This document shows, in pieces, positions 15,783-28,417 of a stretch of 64,000 nucleotides of DNA. How positions within the stretch are numbered: position 1 is the stretch's first letter; each line of letters opens with the position of its first letter. The notes below the pieces were generated by a model that saw only the letters and a program-made list of their open reading frames with translations, was not told the origin of the DNA and did not search any database. The stretch spans positions 1,550,001 through 1,614,000 of the forward strand of contig NZ_CP093845.1 in assembly GCF_024732245.1 (NCBI RefSeq), written 5' to 3'. The translations under genes were made by a program, and so were the position numbers. The DNA is from Dietzia sp. B32 (GTDB lineage: Bacteria > Actinomycetota > Actinomycetes > Mycobacteriales > Mycobacteriaceae).

Positions 15783-16451
15783 ATGGCCGTCCGTCCCATC
15801 GTCATCCTCGGCGATCCCGCGCTCCACGCCCCCACCGAGCCCGTCACCGAGTCCCCCGAGGAACTCGCCGGGCTGGTGCAGGATCTCTACGACACGATGG
15901 ACGCCGCGAACGGGGTGGGCCTGGCCGCCAACCAGATCGGCGTGCGCAAGCGCCTGTTCGTCTACGACTGCCCCGACCTGGACACCGAGGACGGCGAGGG
16001 CGTCACCCGCGAGGAGGTCGAGGCGCGCGGAGGCTGGCTCAACCGCCGCGGGTGCATCGTCAACCCGGTGCTCGAGACCTCCGAGATCCCCGAGACGATG
16101 CCGGATCCGGAGGACGACCTCGAGGGCTGCCTGTCCGTCCCCGCGGTCAACTTCCCCCGCGGCCGCGCCTGGTGGGCGCGCGTGACCGGCACCGACGAGC
16201 ACGGCGAGCCCGTGTCGGTGGAGGGGTACGGACTGTTCGCCCGCTGCCTGCAGCACGAGGTGGGCCATCTCGACGGTTTCCTCTACACCGACGGTCTCAT
16301 CGGCCGGAACCGCAAGGCCGCCAAGCGGCACATCCGCGACGCCGGGTGGGGCGTGCCCGGCCTGAGCTGGGACCCGGCCACGGATCCGGACCCGTTCGCC
16401 GACGAGGAGGACGACTACGACGACGACGAGGTCGTCACCGACCATGGCTGA
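15783..16451 (+). CDS. def: Peptide deformylase
   Basis: A 222-residue iron-dependent deformylase that removes the formyl group from nascent proteins. All three motifs are present: GVGLAANQ (44-51), EGCLS (114-118, metal Cys) and QHEVGH (157-162, the two metal His and catalytic Glu). An actinobacterial-type insertion lies between motifs 1 and 2, and the C-terminus is an acidic Asp/Glu-rich tail. The start MAVRPIV is preferred over a Met nine codons upstream because of the -10 box at 15769. It overlaps the acetyltransferase gene by 8 nt. Confidence 0.95.
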   Translation: MAVRPIVILGDPALHAPTEPVTESPEELAGLVQDLYDTMDAANGVGLAANQIGVRKRLFVYDCPDLDTEDGEGVTREEVEARGGWLNRRGCIVNPVLETSEIPETMPDPEDDLEGCLSVPAVNFPRGRAWWARVTGTDEHGEPVSVEGYGLFARCLQHEVGHLDGFLYTDGLIGRNRKAAKRHIRDAGWGVPGLSWDPATDPDPFADEEDDYDDDEVVTDHG

Positions 16452-17520
16452 GCAGGACCGGGGCCTGTCGGAACGGTCCCGGTGGAACGCCGGCCGCCGG
16501 GTGGCGGTGGGCGATCGCGTGGTGGTGCGGCGCCATCTGGAGGCGGGCCAGACCTCGCACCTGTACACCGACGTCATCGGTCGCGTGGTCGAACTCGAGC
16601 CGGAACTGGTCGTGGCCCGGGAGTCCGGTGAGCAGGTGCGGATCCCCGACGCCGACGTCGCGGTGCTCAAGGTCGTCCCGCCGCGGCCGGTGCGGGCCCG
16701 CGACATCCGGGCGCGCGAGTACGCCGGCGCCCTGGCGTGGCCCGGCCGGGAGTACGAGATCGTCGACGGCTGGTTCTGCCGGGCCGGCGACGACTGGTCG
16801 TATCGCGGGAACTCGGCCGTGCCCGTCCTTCCGTGGGCCAGCTGTTCCGAACTCGACGGGGTGCGTGACTGGTACGCCGCCCGTGGCCTGCCGCTGCGAC
16901 TGGTGGACGTGGAACGGCTCGTGACCTCCGACCGGATGACCCTGGGCGGCGTCCCGGTGGACCCGGCACGGATCCACGCCGACCGCGAGCTCCTGCTCTG
17001 CACGGTCGCCAGCCGCGACCTGCTCACGGTGGTCGACGAGGCATTCCCCGCGGCCACCCGGCCGCCGGTCACGCTGGTCGATCGTCCCGACGACGACTGG
17101 CTGGAGCTCTACCACGCCACCGCCGGCCTCGCCCCCGAGCGCGTCCGGCCCGCGATGCTCGCCACCGCCGGGCTCGTCGGCTCCGGGCCCGACGCCGGTT
17201 CCCCCGGCCCCGGCGGCCACGCCGTGTTCGCTCGACTCGAGGAGGACGGGGAGCTGGCCGCGATCGCCCGGGGCGCCGTCACCACCGGTCCCGACGGCGA
17301 AGCGCGGATCGCGGTCTCGTGCGTGGAGACCGCGGATGCCCACCGCCGCCGCGGCCTGGCCGAGGTCGTCACCGGCTCGCTCGTCGACTGGGGGCTCGGC
17401 CTCGGGGCGCAGGAATGTCACCTGCACGTGTTCGCGGACAACGCCGCCGGACGTGGCCTGTGGGCCAAGCTCGGGCTGGAACCGCACCATTCGCTGCGTC
17501 ACCTCGTCGTCGTCGACTAG
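16444..17520 (+). CDS. GNAT-family acetyltransferase (Rv0428c-like)
   Basis: A 358-residue protein with an N-terminal SH3-like beta domain ([29 protein letters not shown]) and a C-terminal GNAT fold: [27 protein letters not shown] is the acetyl-CoA-binding R/Q-x-x-G-x region and [22 protein letters not shown] the last motif. The same two-part layout and the position between def and xthA match M. tuberculosis Rv0428c. The acceptor is unknown. Confidence 0.85.
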   Translation: MAEQDRGLSERSRWNAGRRVAVGDRVVVRRHLEAGQTSHLYTDVIGRVVELEPELVVARESGEQVRIPDADVAVLKVVPPRPVRARDIRAREYAGALAWPGREYEIVDGWFCRAGDDWSYRGNSAVPVLPWASCSELDGVRDWYAARGLPLRLVDVERLVTSDRMTLGGVPVDPARIHADRELLLCTVASRDLLTVVDEAFPAATRPPVTLVDRPDDDWLELYHATAGLAPERVRPAMLATAGLVGSGPDAGSPGPGGHAVFARLEEDGELAAIARGAVTTGPDGEARIAVSCVETADAHRRRGLAEVVTGSLVDWGLGLGAQECHLHVFADNAAGRGLWAKLGLEPHHSLRHLVVVD

Positions 17521-17555
17521 TCACTTCCCGCGGGCGACCGACCACCTACGGGTAA

Positions 17556-17561
17556 TAGACT
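17556..17561 (+). promoter_or_regulatory. -10 box of xthA
   Basis: TAGACT is 7 nt before the xthA ATG, so the xthA message is probably leaderless. Confidence 0.4.
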
Positions 17562-17568
17562 CGGCCCC

Positions 17569-18369
17569 ATGCGCCTGGCCACCTGGAATGTGAACTCGAT
17601 CCGAGCCCGACAAGACCGCGTGCTCGCCTGGCTCGAACGCTCCGACGTCGACGTCCTGGCGATGCAGGAGACCAAGTGCAAGGACGAGCAGTTCCCCACC
17701 GAGGCCTTCCGGGAGGCCGGTTACGAGATCGCCCATCACGGGCTGAGCCAGTGGAACGGCGTCGCCGTGGCCTCCCGGGTGGGGCTCGAGGACGTGCGCC
17801 TGGGCTTCGACGGGATGCCGGGCTTCCACAAGGACCCCGAGGTCTCGCAGGACCCTGAGGCCCGCGCCATCTCGGCGGTCTGCGACGGCGTCCGCGTGTA
17901 CAGCCTCTACGTCCCCAACGGCCGTGAGCTGGGCGACCCGCACTACACCTACAAGCTGGAGTGGCTGGCCCGCCTGCGCGATCACGCCGCCGCCGAACTG
18001 GCCGCCGACTCCGACGCCCAGATCGCCCTGGTGGGTGACTGGAACGTCGCGCCGCTCGACGAGGACGTGTGGGACATGGAGGTCTTCGAGGGCAAGACCC
18101 ACGTCTCCGGTCCCGAACGTTTGGCGTTCGCCGCGTTCGACGGCGCCGGGTTCCGCGAGGTCACCCGCGAGCACACCCCCGGACCGGGCGTCTACACCTA
18201 CTGGGACTACACCGGGCTCAGCTTTCCCAAGCGCAAGGGCATGCGCATCGACTTCCAGCTGCACTCCCCCGCCCTGGCCGCACGCGTGACGGGAGCGTCC
18301 ATCGACCGCGAGGAACGCAAGGGCAAGGGCGCCTCGGACCACGCGCCCGTCGTCGTGGACCTCGACTGA
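17569..18369 (+). CDS. xthA: Exodeoxyribonuclease III (AP endonuclease)
   Basis: A 266-residue exonuclease III family protein for base-excision repair of abasic sites. Catalytic residues are visible: Asn7 in TWNVNSIRAR, Glu34 in QETKC, the GDWNVAP block and the C-terminal SDHAPVVVDL with His258. Length is standard. It lies 4 nt upstream of ppk2 and may be co-transcribed with it. Confidence 0.93.
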   Translation: MRLATWNVNSIRARQDRVLAWLERSDVDVLAMQETKCKDEQFPTEAFREAGYEIAHHGLSQWNGVAVASRVGLEDVRLGFDGMPGFHKDPEVSQDPEARAISAVCDGVRVYSLYVPNGRELGDPHYTYKLEWLARLRDHAAAELAADSDAQIALVGDWNVAPLDEDVWDMEVFEGKTHVSGPERLAFAAFDGAGFREVTREHTPGPGVYTYWDYTGLSFPKRKGMRIDFQLHSPALAARVTGASIDREERKGKGASDHAPVVVDLD

Positions 18370-18372
18370 ACC

Positions 18373-19266
18373 ATGTCCACGTTCCAGCTGCGGCACTACA
18401 TCGACCGGCTCCGCGCCGAGGGTTTCACGGTCCGCGACGACCACGGGGAGGACCCGGACCTCATCGACATCGACGGTCGGGCCGTCGACACCTGGCGGGA
18501 GAACTACCCGTACGACGAGCGGATGGACCGCAACCAGTACGAGGTCGAGAAGTACCTGCTGCAGATCGAACTGCTGAAGTTCCAGAACTGGCAGGCGGAA
18601 TCGGGACACCGGCAGGTGATCGTGTTCGAGGGCCGCGACGCCGCCGGCAAGGGCGGGACCATCAAGCGGTTCACCGAGTACATCAACGTCCGGCAGGCCC
18701 GGGTCGTCGCGCTTGTCAAGCCCACCGAGACCGAGATGTACCAGTGGTACTTCCAGCGCTACATCGCCCACCTGCCCAGCCGCGGTGAGCTCGTGCTGTT
18801 CGACCGCTCCTGGTACAACCGCGCCGGAGTCGAGCGGGTGATGGGGTTCTGTACGCACTCGCAGTACGAGACGTTCATGGAGCAGGCGCCCAACTTCGAG
18901 AAGATGCTGGTCGACTCGGGTATCGGGCTGACCAAGTTCTGGTTCTCCGTCACCCGGGAGGAGCAGAAGACCCGGTTCGCGATCCGGCAACTCGACCCTG
19001 TCCGACGGTGGAAACTCTCGTCCATGGACCTGCAGTCCCTGGGCAAGTGGGAGGAGTACACGGTCGCCAAGGAGGAGATGTTCCGTCGTACGGACACCGA
19101 GTGGGCACCGTGGATCACCATCAAGTCCAACGACAAGAAGCGGGCCCGCATCAACGCGATGCGCTACTTCCTGAACCAGTTCGACTACCCGGACAAGGAC
19201 CCCCAGGTGGTGTTCGACCCGGACCCGAAGATCGTCCGCCGCGGCAAGGACGCCGTCGGGGACTGA
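18373..19266 (+). CDS. ppk2: Polyphosphate kinase 2
   Basis: A 297-residue PPK2-family enzyme that moves phosphate between polyphosphate and nucleotides. Walker A is FEGRDAAGKGG (about 85-95), the lid/Walker B block is LVLFDRSWYNRAGVERVMGFC, and FWFSVTREEQ and KWKLSSMDLQS-like blocks follow in the standard order. A single PPK2 domain of this length is class I. Its last five codons and stop are inside the first copy of a 20-bp direct repeat. Confidence 0.93.
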   Translation: MSTFQLRHYIDRLRAEGFTVRDDHGEDPDLIDIDGRAVDTWRENYPYDERMDRNQYEVEKYLLQIELLKFQNWQAESGHRQVIVFEGRDAAGKGGTIKRFTEYINVRQARVVALVKPTETEMYQWYFQRYIAHLPSRGELVLFDRSWYNRAGVERVMGFCTHSQYETFMEQAPNFEKMLVDSGIGLTKFWFSVTREEQKTRFAIRQLDPVRRWKLSSMDLQSLGKWEEYTVAKEEMFRRTDTEWAPWITIKSNDKKRARINAMRYFLNQFDYPDKDPQVVFDPDPKIVRRGKDAVGD

Positions 19267-19320
19267 CTGAGCCCGCGAAGGAAGCGCCCCGCGCGCAGGC
19301 CCGTCGGGGACTGACTGAGC
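19253..19320. repeat. 20-bp direct repeat that copies the ppk2 stop region
   Basis: CCGTCGGGGACTGACTGAGC occurs at 19253-19272, spanning the ppk2 stop, and again at 19301-19320, 48 bp downstream. The second copy ends in the palindrome CTGAGCTCAG (19315-19324). Confidence 0.85.
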
Positions 19321-19375
19321 TCAGCCAGGGACCAGCGCGGGGAATGTCCGGGCCGCGCCGGGCCTTGCACTGGGT

Positions 19376-19792
19376 ATGACCCATACCAATGACCCGGCCG
19401 TCATCAAGCGCCTGCTCTCCGAGAAGGGGCGGTGGGCCGTCGCCGGCCTCTCCGGCAACACCGGGCGCACCGCCTACCGGATCGCCGCCTATGTCCGCGA
19501 CCTCGGACACGAGATCGTGCCTGTCCACCCGAAGGCGGAGACGGTGCACGGTCAGCAGGGGTACCCGGATCTCGCGTCCGTCCCCGGCGAGGTCGATGTG
19601 GTCGACGTGTTCGTGAACTCGCAGCTCGCGGGCGGCGTGGTCGACGACGCGATCGCCAAGGGGGCGAGGGCCGTGTGGCTGCAGCTGGGCGTGATCGACG
19701 AGGCCGCGGCGCAGCGGGCGAAGGACGCGGGGTTGGACGTGGTGATGGATGCGTGCCCCGCGATCGAGGCCCCGCGGCTGGGTCTGGCCTGA
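19376..19792 (+). CDS. CoA-binding-domain protein
   Basis: A 138-residue Rossmann-fold protein of the CoA_binding_2 family (WAVAGLSGNTGRTAYRIAAYVRDLGHEIVPVHP; GARAVWLQLGVIDEAAAQRAKDAGLDVVMDACPAIE). It resembles the nucleotide-binding domain of succinyl-CoA synthetase alpha chains but stands alone. Cofactor binding is inferred from the family; the biological role is not known. It is convergent with the CD225 gene, 19 nt apart. Confidence 0.85.
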   Translation: MTHTNDPAVIKRLLSEKGRWAVAGLSGNTGRTAYRIAAYVRDLGHEIVPVHPKAETVHGQQGYPDLASVPGEVDVVDVFVNSQLAGGVVDDAIAKGARAVWLQLGVIDEAAAQRAKDAGLDVVMDACPAIEAPRLGLA

Positions 19793-19811
19793 CGCCCGGG
19801 CCCGCCGGGGC

Positions 19812-22618
<2,807 letters not shown>

Positions 22619-22756
22619 CCGCTCCGGTCCGGCGAGTCACCCGGCAGGTCGCACGGGTGGAGCGACGGGTCGACCTCGTCGTCGTCACCGACCGCGCCGC
22701 CACCCACCAGTCCCCCGACGCGCGAGCCCCGGTGCGACGTCGGATCGGGGCCGGAC

Positions 22757-23521
22757 TCAGGCGTCCCGGCGCAGTGTCATCAGCGCCCCGGCGACCCACA
22801 GGGCCACGCAGACGGCGGCGAACCACGCGAACGCCGGCCACTCACCCCACGTGATGTAACCGCGCACGGTCTCGCCCTGGGTCCAGAAGTCACCGTTGGA
22901 GAACGGCATCCACGCGGCGAGATCCTCGCCGACCCGCGGGATCAGCGAGATCATGCCCTCGAGCGCCAGTGTCCACACCAGGAACAGCGAGATCGTGCCG
23001 GCGGCGTTGCGCATGATGTACGCCAACCCCATCACCGCGAGCGTGCCCAGCGCGGCGTAGACGGGGAAGCGCCACAGGTACTTCAGGCCATCGCCGGAGA
23101 ACGGGGTCCAGCCCTCGTTGCCGGAGAGCGCCCCGGCCACGAGCAGCGCCAGGATCACCCCGACGGCCGTGACGACCACGGACAGCGCCATGAACAGGAC
23201 GGTCTTGGCGACGATCGCCGGCCAGCGCGACGGCGTGGTCAGGAACGTGGCCTTGATCGTGTGATAGCGGTACTCGCCGGTCACGCCGACGATCGCGGCG
23301 ATCCACGCCAGCAGGACGGTGAACGCGCTGACCCCGAGGATCGGGAACAGCGGGTCGCTGCCGCCGCCGGGCGCCCCGGCCATCGGCTCCCCGGTGGCGG
23401 ACTGCTCGAACTGGCCGATGACCACCGCGAGCACCACGGCCAGGCCGATTCCGATCGCGTACAGCCAGTACGCGCTCTTGGTGGTGGTGACCTTGATCCA
23501 CTCGGACTTCAGCTGGTTCAT
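22757..23521 (-). CDS. ABC-2-type transporter permease
   Basis: A 254-residue membrane protein starting MNQLKSEWIKVTTTKSAYW, the usual opening of ABC-2-type permeases, followed by six membrane helices and a conserved VGVTGEYRYHTIKATFLTTPSR block. It overlaps the ATPase gene by 4 nt (ATGA) and certainly works with it. The substrate is unknown; such pairs export lipids, peptides or drugs. Confidence 0.85.
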   Translation of the reverse strand: MNQLKSEWIKVTTTKSAYWLYAIGIGLAVVLAVVIGQFEQSATGEPMAGAPGGGSDPLFPILGVSAFTVLLAWIAAIVGVTGEYRYHTIKATFLTTPSRWPAIVAKTVLFMALSVVVTAVGVILALLVAGALSGNEGWTPFSGDGLKYLWRFPVYAALGTLAVMGLAYIMRNAAGTISLFLVWTLALEGMISLIPRVGEDLAAWMPFSNGDFWTQGETVRGYITWGEWPAFAWFAAVCVALWVAGALMTLRRDA

Positions 23522-24432
23522 CGGGTGGACTCCTGACCGTGGTACTCGACATCCTGGTCCGTGAGGGCCATGAAGGCCTCCTCCAGCGACGCCCGCTTCT
23601 CGTGCAGTTCGTGGACGGTGATCCCCAGGCTCGCGGCGAGGTCGCCGACCTGCGGGGCGCCGAGGTTGTCGATGAGGAAGACGCCCTGCTCGGCGTCGAA
23701 CGTGGCCTCGATGCCCTCGTCGCGCGCGGCGGCGGTGAACTCGTCGACGTGCGGGGTGCGCAGGATCACCGAGGACTTGGCGGCGGAGAGGAACTCCTCG
23801 ACCGAGGTCTGGGCGCGCAGCTTGCCGCGCCCGATCACGACGAGATCCTGGGCGGTCTGCGCCATCTCCGACAGCAGGTGCGAGGACACGAGCACCGTGC
23901 GGCCCTCGGCGGCGCGCGCGTGCATGAAGCGGCGGATCCACAGGATGCCCTCGGGATCGAGCCCGTTGACGGGCTCGTCGAACAGGAGGACCTCCGGGTC
24001 ACCGAGCATGGCGGTGGCCAGGCCGAGCCGCTGGCGCATCCCGAGCGAGTACCCGCCCACCTTGCGCCCGGCGACGTCGGTCAGGCCCACCAGGCCGAGC
24101 ACCTCGTCGACGCGGGACGGGGCCACCCCGCCCGCCGCGGCGACCATCTTCAGGTGCGCACCGGCAGAGCGGTTGGCGTGCGTCCAGGACGCGTCGAGCA
24201 GGCACCCGACCTTGTGCGCGGGGCGTTCCAGTTCGCGGTACGGGGTCCCGTTGATCAACGCCTCCCCGGAGGTGGGGGTGTCCAGGCCGACGATCATCCG
24301 CATCGTCGTGGACTTGCCCGCGCCGTTCGGCCCGAGGAATCCGGTGACGACCCCGGGCCGTACGTCGAAACTGAGGTCGTCCACGGCGGTGGAGGCGCCG
24401 AAGCGTTTGGTGAGATTCCGTACCTCGATCAT
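23518..24432 (-). CDS. ABC transporter ATP-binding protein
   Basis: A 304-residue ATPase with Walker A GPNGAGKS, signature YSLGMRQRLGLA, Walker B EVLLFDEPVNGLDPEG and the H-loop VSSHLLSEM. A C-terminal extension of about 90 residues follows, typical of CcmA/DrrA-like export ATPases. Start MIEVRNLTKRFG is the standard beginning of this family; the frame continues upstream only as read-through. It is divergent from the DUF1707 gene. Confidence 0.9.
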   Translation of the reverse strand: MIEVRNLTKRFGASTAVDDLSFDVRPGVVTGFLGPNGAGKSTTMRMIVGLDTPTSGEALINGTPYRELERPAHKVGCLLDASWTHANRSAGAHLKMVAAAGGVAPSRVDEVLGLVGLTDVAGRKVGGYSLGMRQRLGLATAMLGDPEVLLFDEPVNGLDPEGILWIRRFMHARAAEGRTVLVSSHLLSEMAQTAQDLVVIGRGKLRAQTSVEEFLSAAKSSVILRTPHVDEFTAAARDEGIEATFDAEQGVFLIDNLGAPQVGDLAASLGITVHELHEKRASLEEAFMALTDQDVEYHGQESTR

Positions 24433-24505
24433 GGCCCCAGTCTGCCTGCCGGGGTGCGGACAGGGTGCGTCCACCTACTCAGCCCGCGTACAGGTCGCGC
24501 GGGAC

Positions 24506-24511
24506 TACCCT
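24506..24511 (+). promoter_or_regulatory. -10 box of the DUF1707 gene
   Basis: TACCCT sits 7 nt before the ATG at 24519 and there is no ribosome site, matching the leaderless pattern seen at other genes in this window. Confidence 0.4.
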
Positions 24512-24518
24512 CGTGACC

Positions 24519-25172
24519 ATGGACGACGCCACGCCCGACCCGGACCGCCACCTGCCTTCGGTACGCGCCTCGGACGCCGAGCGCGACGCCACCGCCAGGC
24601 TCCTGCAGGAGTCCTTCTCGGAGGGGCGGCTCACGCTCGCCGAGTTCGACGAGCGGACCTCGCTGGCATACGCCGCGAGGTTCCGGTCCGACCTGATCGA
24701 GCTCACGCACGACCTCCCCGTCGCCCACCGCGGCCACGAGTCGACCCCGGAGGCCCGCCCGCGCCGGGCCCCGGAGCGCCGCGTCACCGGCGGCAGCGGG
24801 CCGGCCACCTCGCTGGCGGTCATGGGCGGGGTCGAACGCAAGGGGACGTGGACCCTGCCCGCCGTGCACACCGCGTTCGCGATGATGGGCGGCATCGAGA
24901 TCGACCTGCGCGCCGCCTCGCTGCAGTCCCACGAGACCACGATCCGGGCGTTCGCGGTCATGGGCGGGATCGAGATCCTGGTCCCCGACGACATGCATGT
25001 GGAGATCGAGGGCCTGGGGCTGATGGGTGGCTTCGGCGAGGAGTCCGGGAGCTGGAAGCCCGATCCGCGCCCGGTCCGTCAGGCCCCGCCAGGAGCCCCG
25101 GTGGTGCGGGTCACCGGGCTGGCGCTCATGGGCGGGATCGGCGTGCGGCGGGTGCCGCGCACCGAGGACTGA
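24519..25172 (+). CDS. DUF1707 / LiaF-like protein
   Basis: A 217-residue protein with an N-terminal DUF1707 domain (VRASDAERDATARLLQESFSEGRLTLAEFDERTSLAYAAR) and a C-terminal LiaF-type part made of repeating beta strands each carrying an MGG motif: VMGGVE, MMGGIEIDL, VMGGIEILVP, LMGGFGEE, LMGGIGVRR. Relatives with this fold take part in responses to cell-wall stress. There is no membrane segment. The last codons and stop are copied 187 bp downstream. Confidence 0.8.
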   Translation: MDDATPDPDRHLPSVRASDAERDATARLLQESFSEGRLTLAEFDERTSLAYAARFRSDLIELTHDLPVAHRGHESTPEARPRRAPERRVTGGSGPATSLAVMGGVERKGTWTLPAVHTAFAMMGGIEIDLRAASLQSHETTIRAFAVMGGIEILVPDDMHVEIEGLGLMGGFGEESGSWKPDPRPVRQAPPGAPVVRVTGLALMGGIGVRRVPRTED

Positions 25173-25361
25173 CCGGGGCGGCCCGACTGGCGCGGGAGGT
25201 TCGTGCCCGGAATGCCCGGTTATCGCAGGGCTGCGCGGCGGGAATGGACCATTCCGACCGCGTAAGCCCGGGAGGAGTGGCAGAGGGAACGCATAAGCCC
25301 GGACGGGGTGGCTGGCCAGGCGATAGGTCGACCGGCGGGTGCCGCGCACCGAGGACTGACC
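25146..25361. repeat. 29-bp duplication of the DUF1707 gene end
   Basis: The 29-bp sequence beginning CGGCGGGTGCCGCGCACCGA and including the stop TGA occurs at 25146-25174 and again, identical, at 25333-25361. A further 13-mer GTCGACCGGCGGG is present at 25327-25339 and at 25375-25387, where it forms the 3' end of the convergent thiG. The 200-bp intergenic space is therefore built partly from copies of both flanking gene ends. Confidence 0.85.
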
Positions 25362-25371
25362 CGGGAGGGGC

Positions 25372-26365
<994 letters not shown>

Positions 26366-26424
26366 GGGCCCTCCTGCTTCACATCTGCGGTGTATCCCCA
26401 CCGTAGTCGGACCGGCCGCGGCAC

Positions 26425-27609
26425 TCATCCCCGAGTGAAGCGGTCCGGCGCGGCCGCTCGCGCCGCCGCCGGGACGGCCAGACCCTGCAGCGTCGCCAGG
26501 ACCGCCGCCACGGTCACCGGGGTGAGCGCGATGCCGTTGCGGCCGTGCCCGGTGGCGTGGATGAGTCGCGGGTCCGCGGGGTCGGCGCCGAGGAACGGAA
26601 GGTTGTCCGGCGACATGGGCCGGAGCCCGGCGATGGCCTCGGCCAGTTCGTACTCTCCGATGCCGGGGAAGACCGTCTCGGCGTCCGCGAGCAGGTCGCG
26701 CACCCCGCCGACGGTGACCTGCCGGTCGTCGCCGTGCTCGTACTGGGTGGCGCCGACGACCAGGCCGCCGTCGCGCGGGACCAGGTAGAGCGGGCGCCCG
26801 CGCACGAACGCCCGCACGACCCCGCGGGGCGGGTCCTCGCAGCCGGGCCGGGCGCGCAGCCGCAGCACCTCACCCTTGACCGGACGGACCGGCAGCCCCG
26901 CCAGAGCGGCGGACCCCGCGCCCGCGGCCAGGACGACGCGGTCCGCGTCGACGTCGTCCACCGAGGCCACCGCACCCCGCACCCACGTCACACCCTCGGC
27001 CCGGCACGCCCGCGTCAGGGCGGCCAACAGGACGCGGTTGTCGACGGCCCCCTCGGAGTCCATGCGGTAGGCGACCCGGGCGACGCGGGCCAGGGACGGT
27101 TCGGCCTCGCGCAGCTCACGGCGGGTGACGCGGCGCAGGTCCGCGTCGGTGATCCCGAGGGCCGGGCCGGAGTGGGCGGAGTCGGCGGGGTCGGGCTGGC
27201 GGGCGGCCCACTCCATGGCCATGTCGAGGTCGCGGGCGTCGGCCTCGTCCACGGCCAGCATGTGGGTGCGGCTGGCGGTGCGGACCGGCGGGCCGGGAGG
27301 GACGTGCGGCTCGAGGGCGGCGAGGAATCCCGGCCACCGCCGCAGCGAGTCCACCCCGAGTGCGAACACCGCCTCCTCCCCCGGCCACGCCTCGCTGAAG
27401 GGGGCGAGCATGCCGCCGGCCACCCAGGCGGCCCCCTTGGCGGGAACGCCGTCGGGGCCGGAGTCGTCGGGCTCGTGGATCACCACGTCCGTGGCGGGAC
27501 CGGACCGGGCGATCGACCAGGCGCACGCCAGGCCGATCACCGAACCACCGACCACGGCAACGCGGCGGGCACCGCTCCGCGCGGCGGGACGTTCGGGGTC
27601 GTCGATCAC
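26425..27609 (-). CDS. thiO: Glycine oxidase
   Basis: A 394-residue FAD-dependent amine oxidase that turns glycine into the imine used in thiazole formation. The N-terminal dinucleotide motif [16 protein letters not shown] and the C-terminal [14 protein letters not shown] and [13 protein letters not shown] blocks are diagnostic. I start it at GTG 27609 rather than the ATG at 27651 because the latter overlaps the divergent thiE start; TAGGCT sits 7 nt before the GTG, giving a leaderless message. Confidence 0.9.
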   Translation of the reverse strand: MIDDPERPAARSGARRVAVVGGSVIGLACAWSIARSGPATDVVIHEPDDSGPDGVPAKGAAWVAGGMLAPFSEAWPGEEAVFALGVDSLRRWPGFLAALEPHVPPGPPVRTASRTHMLAVDEADARDLDMAMEWAARQPDPADSAHSGPALGITDADLRRVTRRELREAEPSLARVARVAYRMDSEGAVDNRVLLAALTRACRAEGVTWVRGAVASVDDVDADRVVLAAGAGSAALAGLPVRPVKGEVLRLRARPGCEDPPRGVVRAFVRGRPLYLVPRDGGLVVGATQYEHGDDRQVTVGGVRDLLADAETVFPGIGEYELAEAIAGLRPMSPDNLPFLGADPADPRLIHATGHGRNGIALTPVTVAAVLATLQGLAVPAAARAAAPDRFTRG

Positions 27610-27616
27610 GACGACC

Positions 27617-27642
27617 AGCCTAGTGGGGCCCTGGCCTACGGT
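27617..27642. promoter_or_regulatory. Divergent leaderless promoters for thiO and thiE
   Basis: Only 40 bp separate the thiO GTG (27609, minus) and thiE ATG (27650, plus). A TAGGCT box on the minus strand (27622-27617) is 7 nt before the thiO start and TACGGT on the plus strand (27637-27642) is 7 nt before the thiE start. No room exists for a riboswitch, so these genes lack the control seen at thiC. Confidence 0.5.
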
Positions 27643-27649
27643 TGTGGCC

Positions 27650-28375
27650 ATGACCTCCCGTGCCGACCGTCTCCGTGCCCGCCTCGCCGACGCCCGCCTC
27701 TACCTCTGCATCGACGCGCGCCGTCATCTCGACGACCTGGCGCGCGAGCAGGGGTGGGCCGGAGAGTTCCCCGCGCTGCGCCGCGACGTCACCGCGGCAC
27801 TGGCGGGCGGGGTCGACATCGTCCAACTGCGGGACAAGAACTCCCCCGGCGACCGCGATCTCGGACCGCTCGAGGCCGGTCACGAACTCCGGGCGCTGGC
27901 GGTGATGCGCGAGGTGTGCGACTCCCACGGAGCACTGCTCGCGGTGAACGACCGCGCCGACGTCGCCGTCGCCTCGGGGGCGGACGTGCTGCACGTCGGC
28001 CAGGACGACCTACCGGTGGAGTGGGCGCGCCGGATCGTCGGCGACGACGTGGTGATCGGACTGTCCTGCCACGCCGCGGACGAGGTCGACAGGGCGGCGG
28101 CGAACCCGCAACTGGACTACTTCTGCACCGGCCCCGTATGGCCCACCCCGACCAAGCCGGGCCGCGTCGCGCCGGGCCCGGACCTCGTGCGCCACGCCGC
28201 GGGAACCGTCGTGGGGCCGGCCGGGAAGCCGTGGTTCGCCATCGGGGGGATCGATGCGACGAACCTGGCCGAGGTACTGGCCGCGGGCGCCACCCGCGTG
28301 GTGGTGGTCCGCGCCGTCACCGGGGCGACCGATCCCACGGCCGCGGCCCGCGAACTCCGCGCCGCACTGGCCTAG
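27650..28375 (+). CDS. thiE: Thiamin phosphate synthase
   Basis: A 241-residue TIM-barrel enzyme that joins the pyrimidine and thiazole halves of thiamin. It carries [68 protein letters not shown] and [11 protein letters not shown], all in family order. It is divergent from thiO-thiS-thiG and convergent with the PhoD-like gene. Its stop lies inside an 18-bp tandem repeat. Confidence 0.95.
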   Translation: MTSRADRLRARLADARLYLCIDARRHLDDLAREQGWAGEFPALRRDVTAALAGGVDIVQLRDKNSPGDRDLGPLEAGHELRALAVMREVCDSHGALLAVNDRADVAVASGADVLHVGQDDLPVEWARRIVGDDVVIGLSCHAADEVDRAAANPQLDYFCTGPVWPTPTKPGRVAPGPDLVRHAAGTVVGPAGKPWFAIGGIDATNLAEVLAAGATRVVVVRAVTGATDPTAAARELRAALA

Positions 28376-28417
28376 AACGCCGCGCTGGCCTGGAACGCTC
28401 AGCTGGCCTAGAGCGCG
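28364..28417. repeat. Three 18-bp tandem copies carrying the stop codons of two convergent genes
   Basis: Units 28364-28381, 28382-28399 and 28400-28417 are variants of GCACTGGCCTAGAACGCC. The first holds the thiE stop (TAG, plus strand) and the third supplies the stop of the PhoD-like gene (CTA on plus, TAG on minus). The middle copy has TGG in place of TAG. Confidence 0.85.

Noticed and set aside
18922-19000. Search for tRNA-like cloverleafs in gaps
   Set aside because: No stretch in this or any intergenic region shows a complete T-loop with matching acceptor stem.
27610-27649. A second TPP riboswitch in front of thiO or thiE
   Set aside because: The gap is only 40 bp and lacks CTGAGA and the GAACCTGA-type conserved word.
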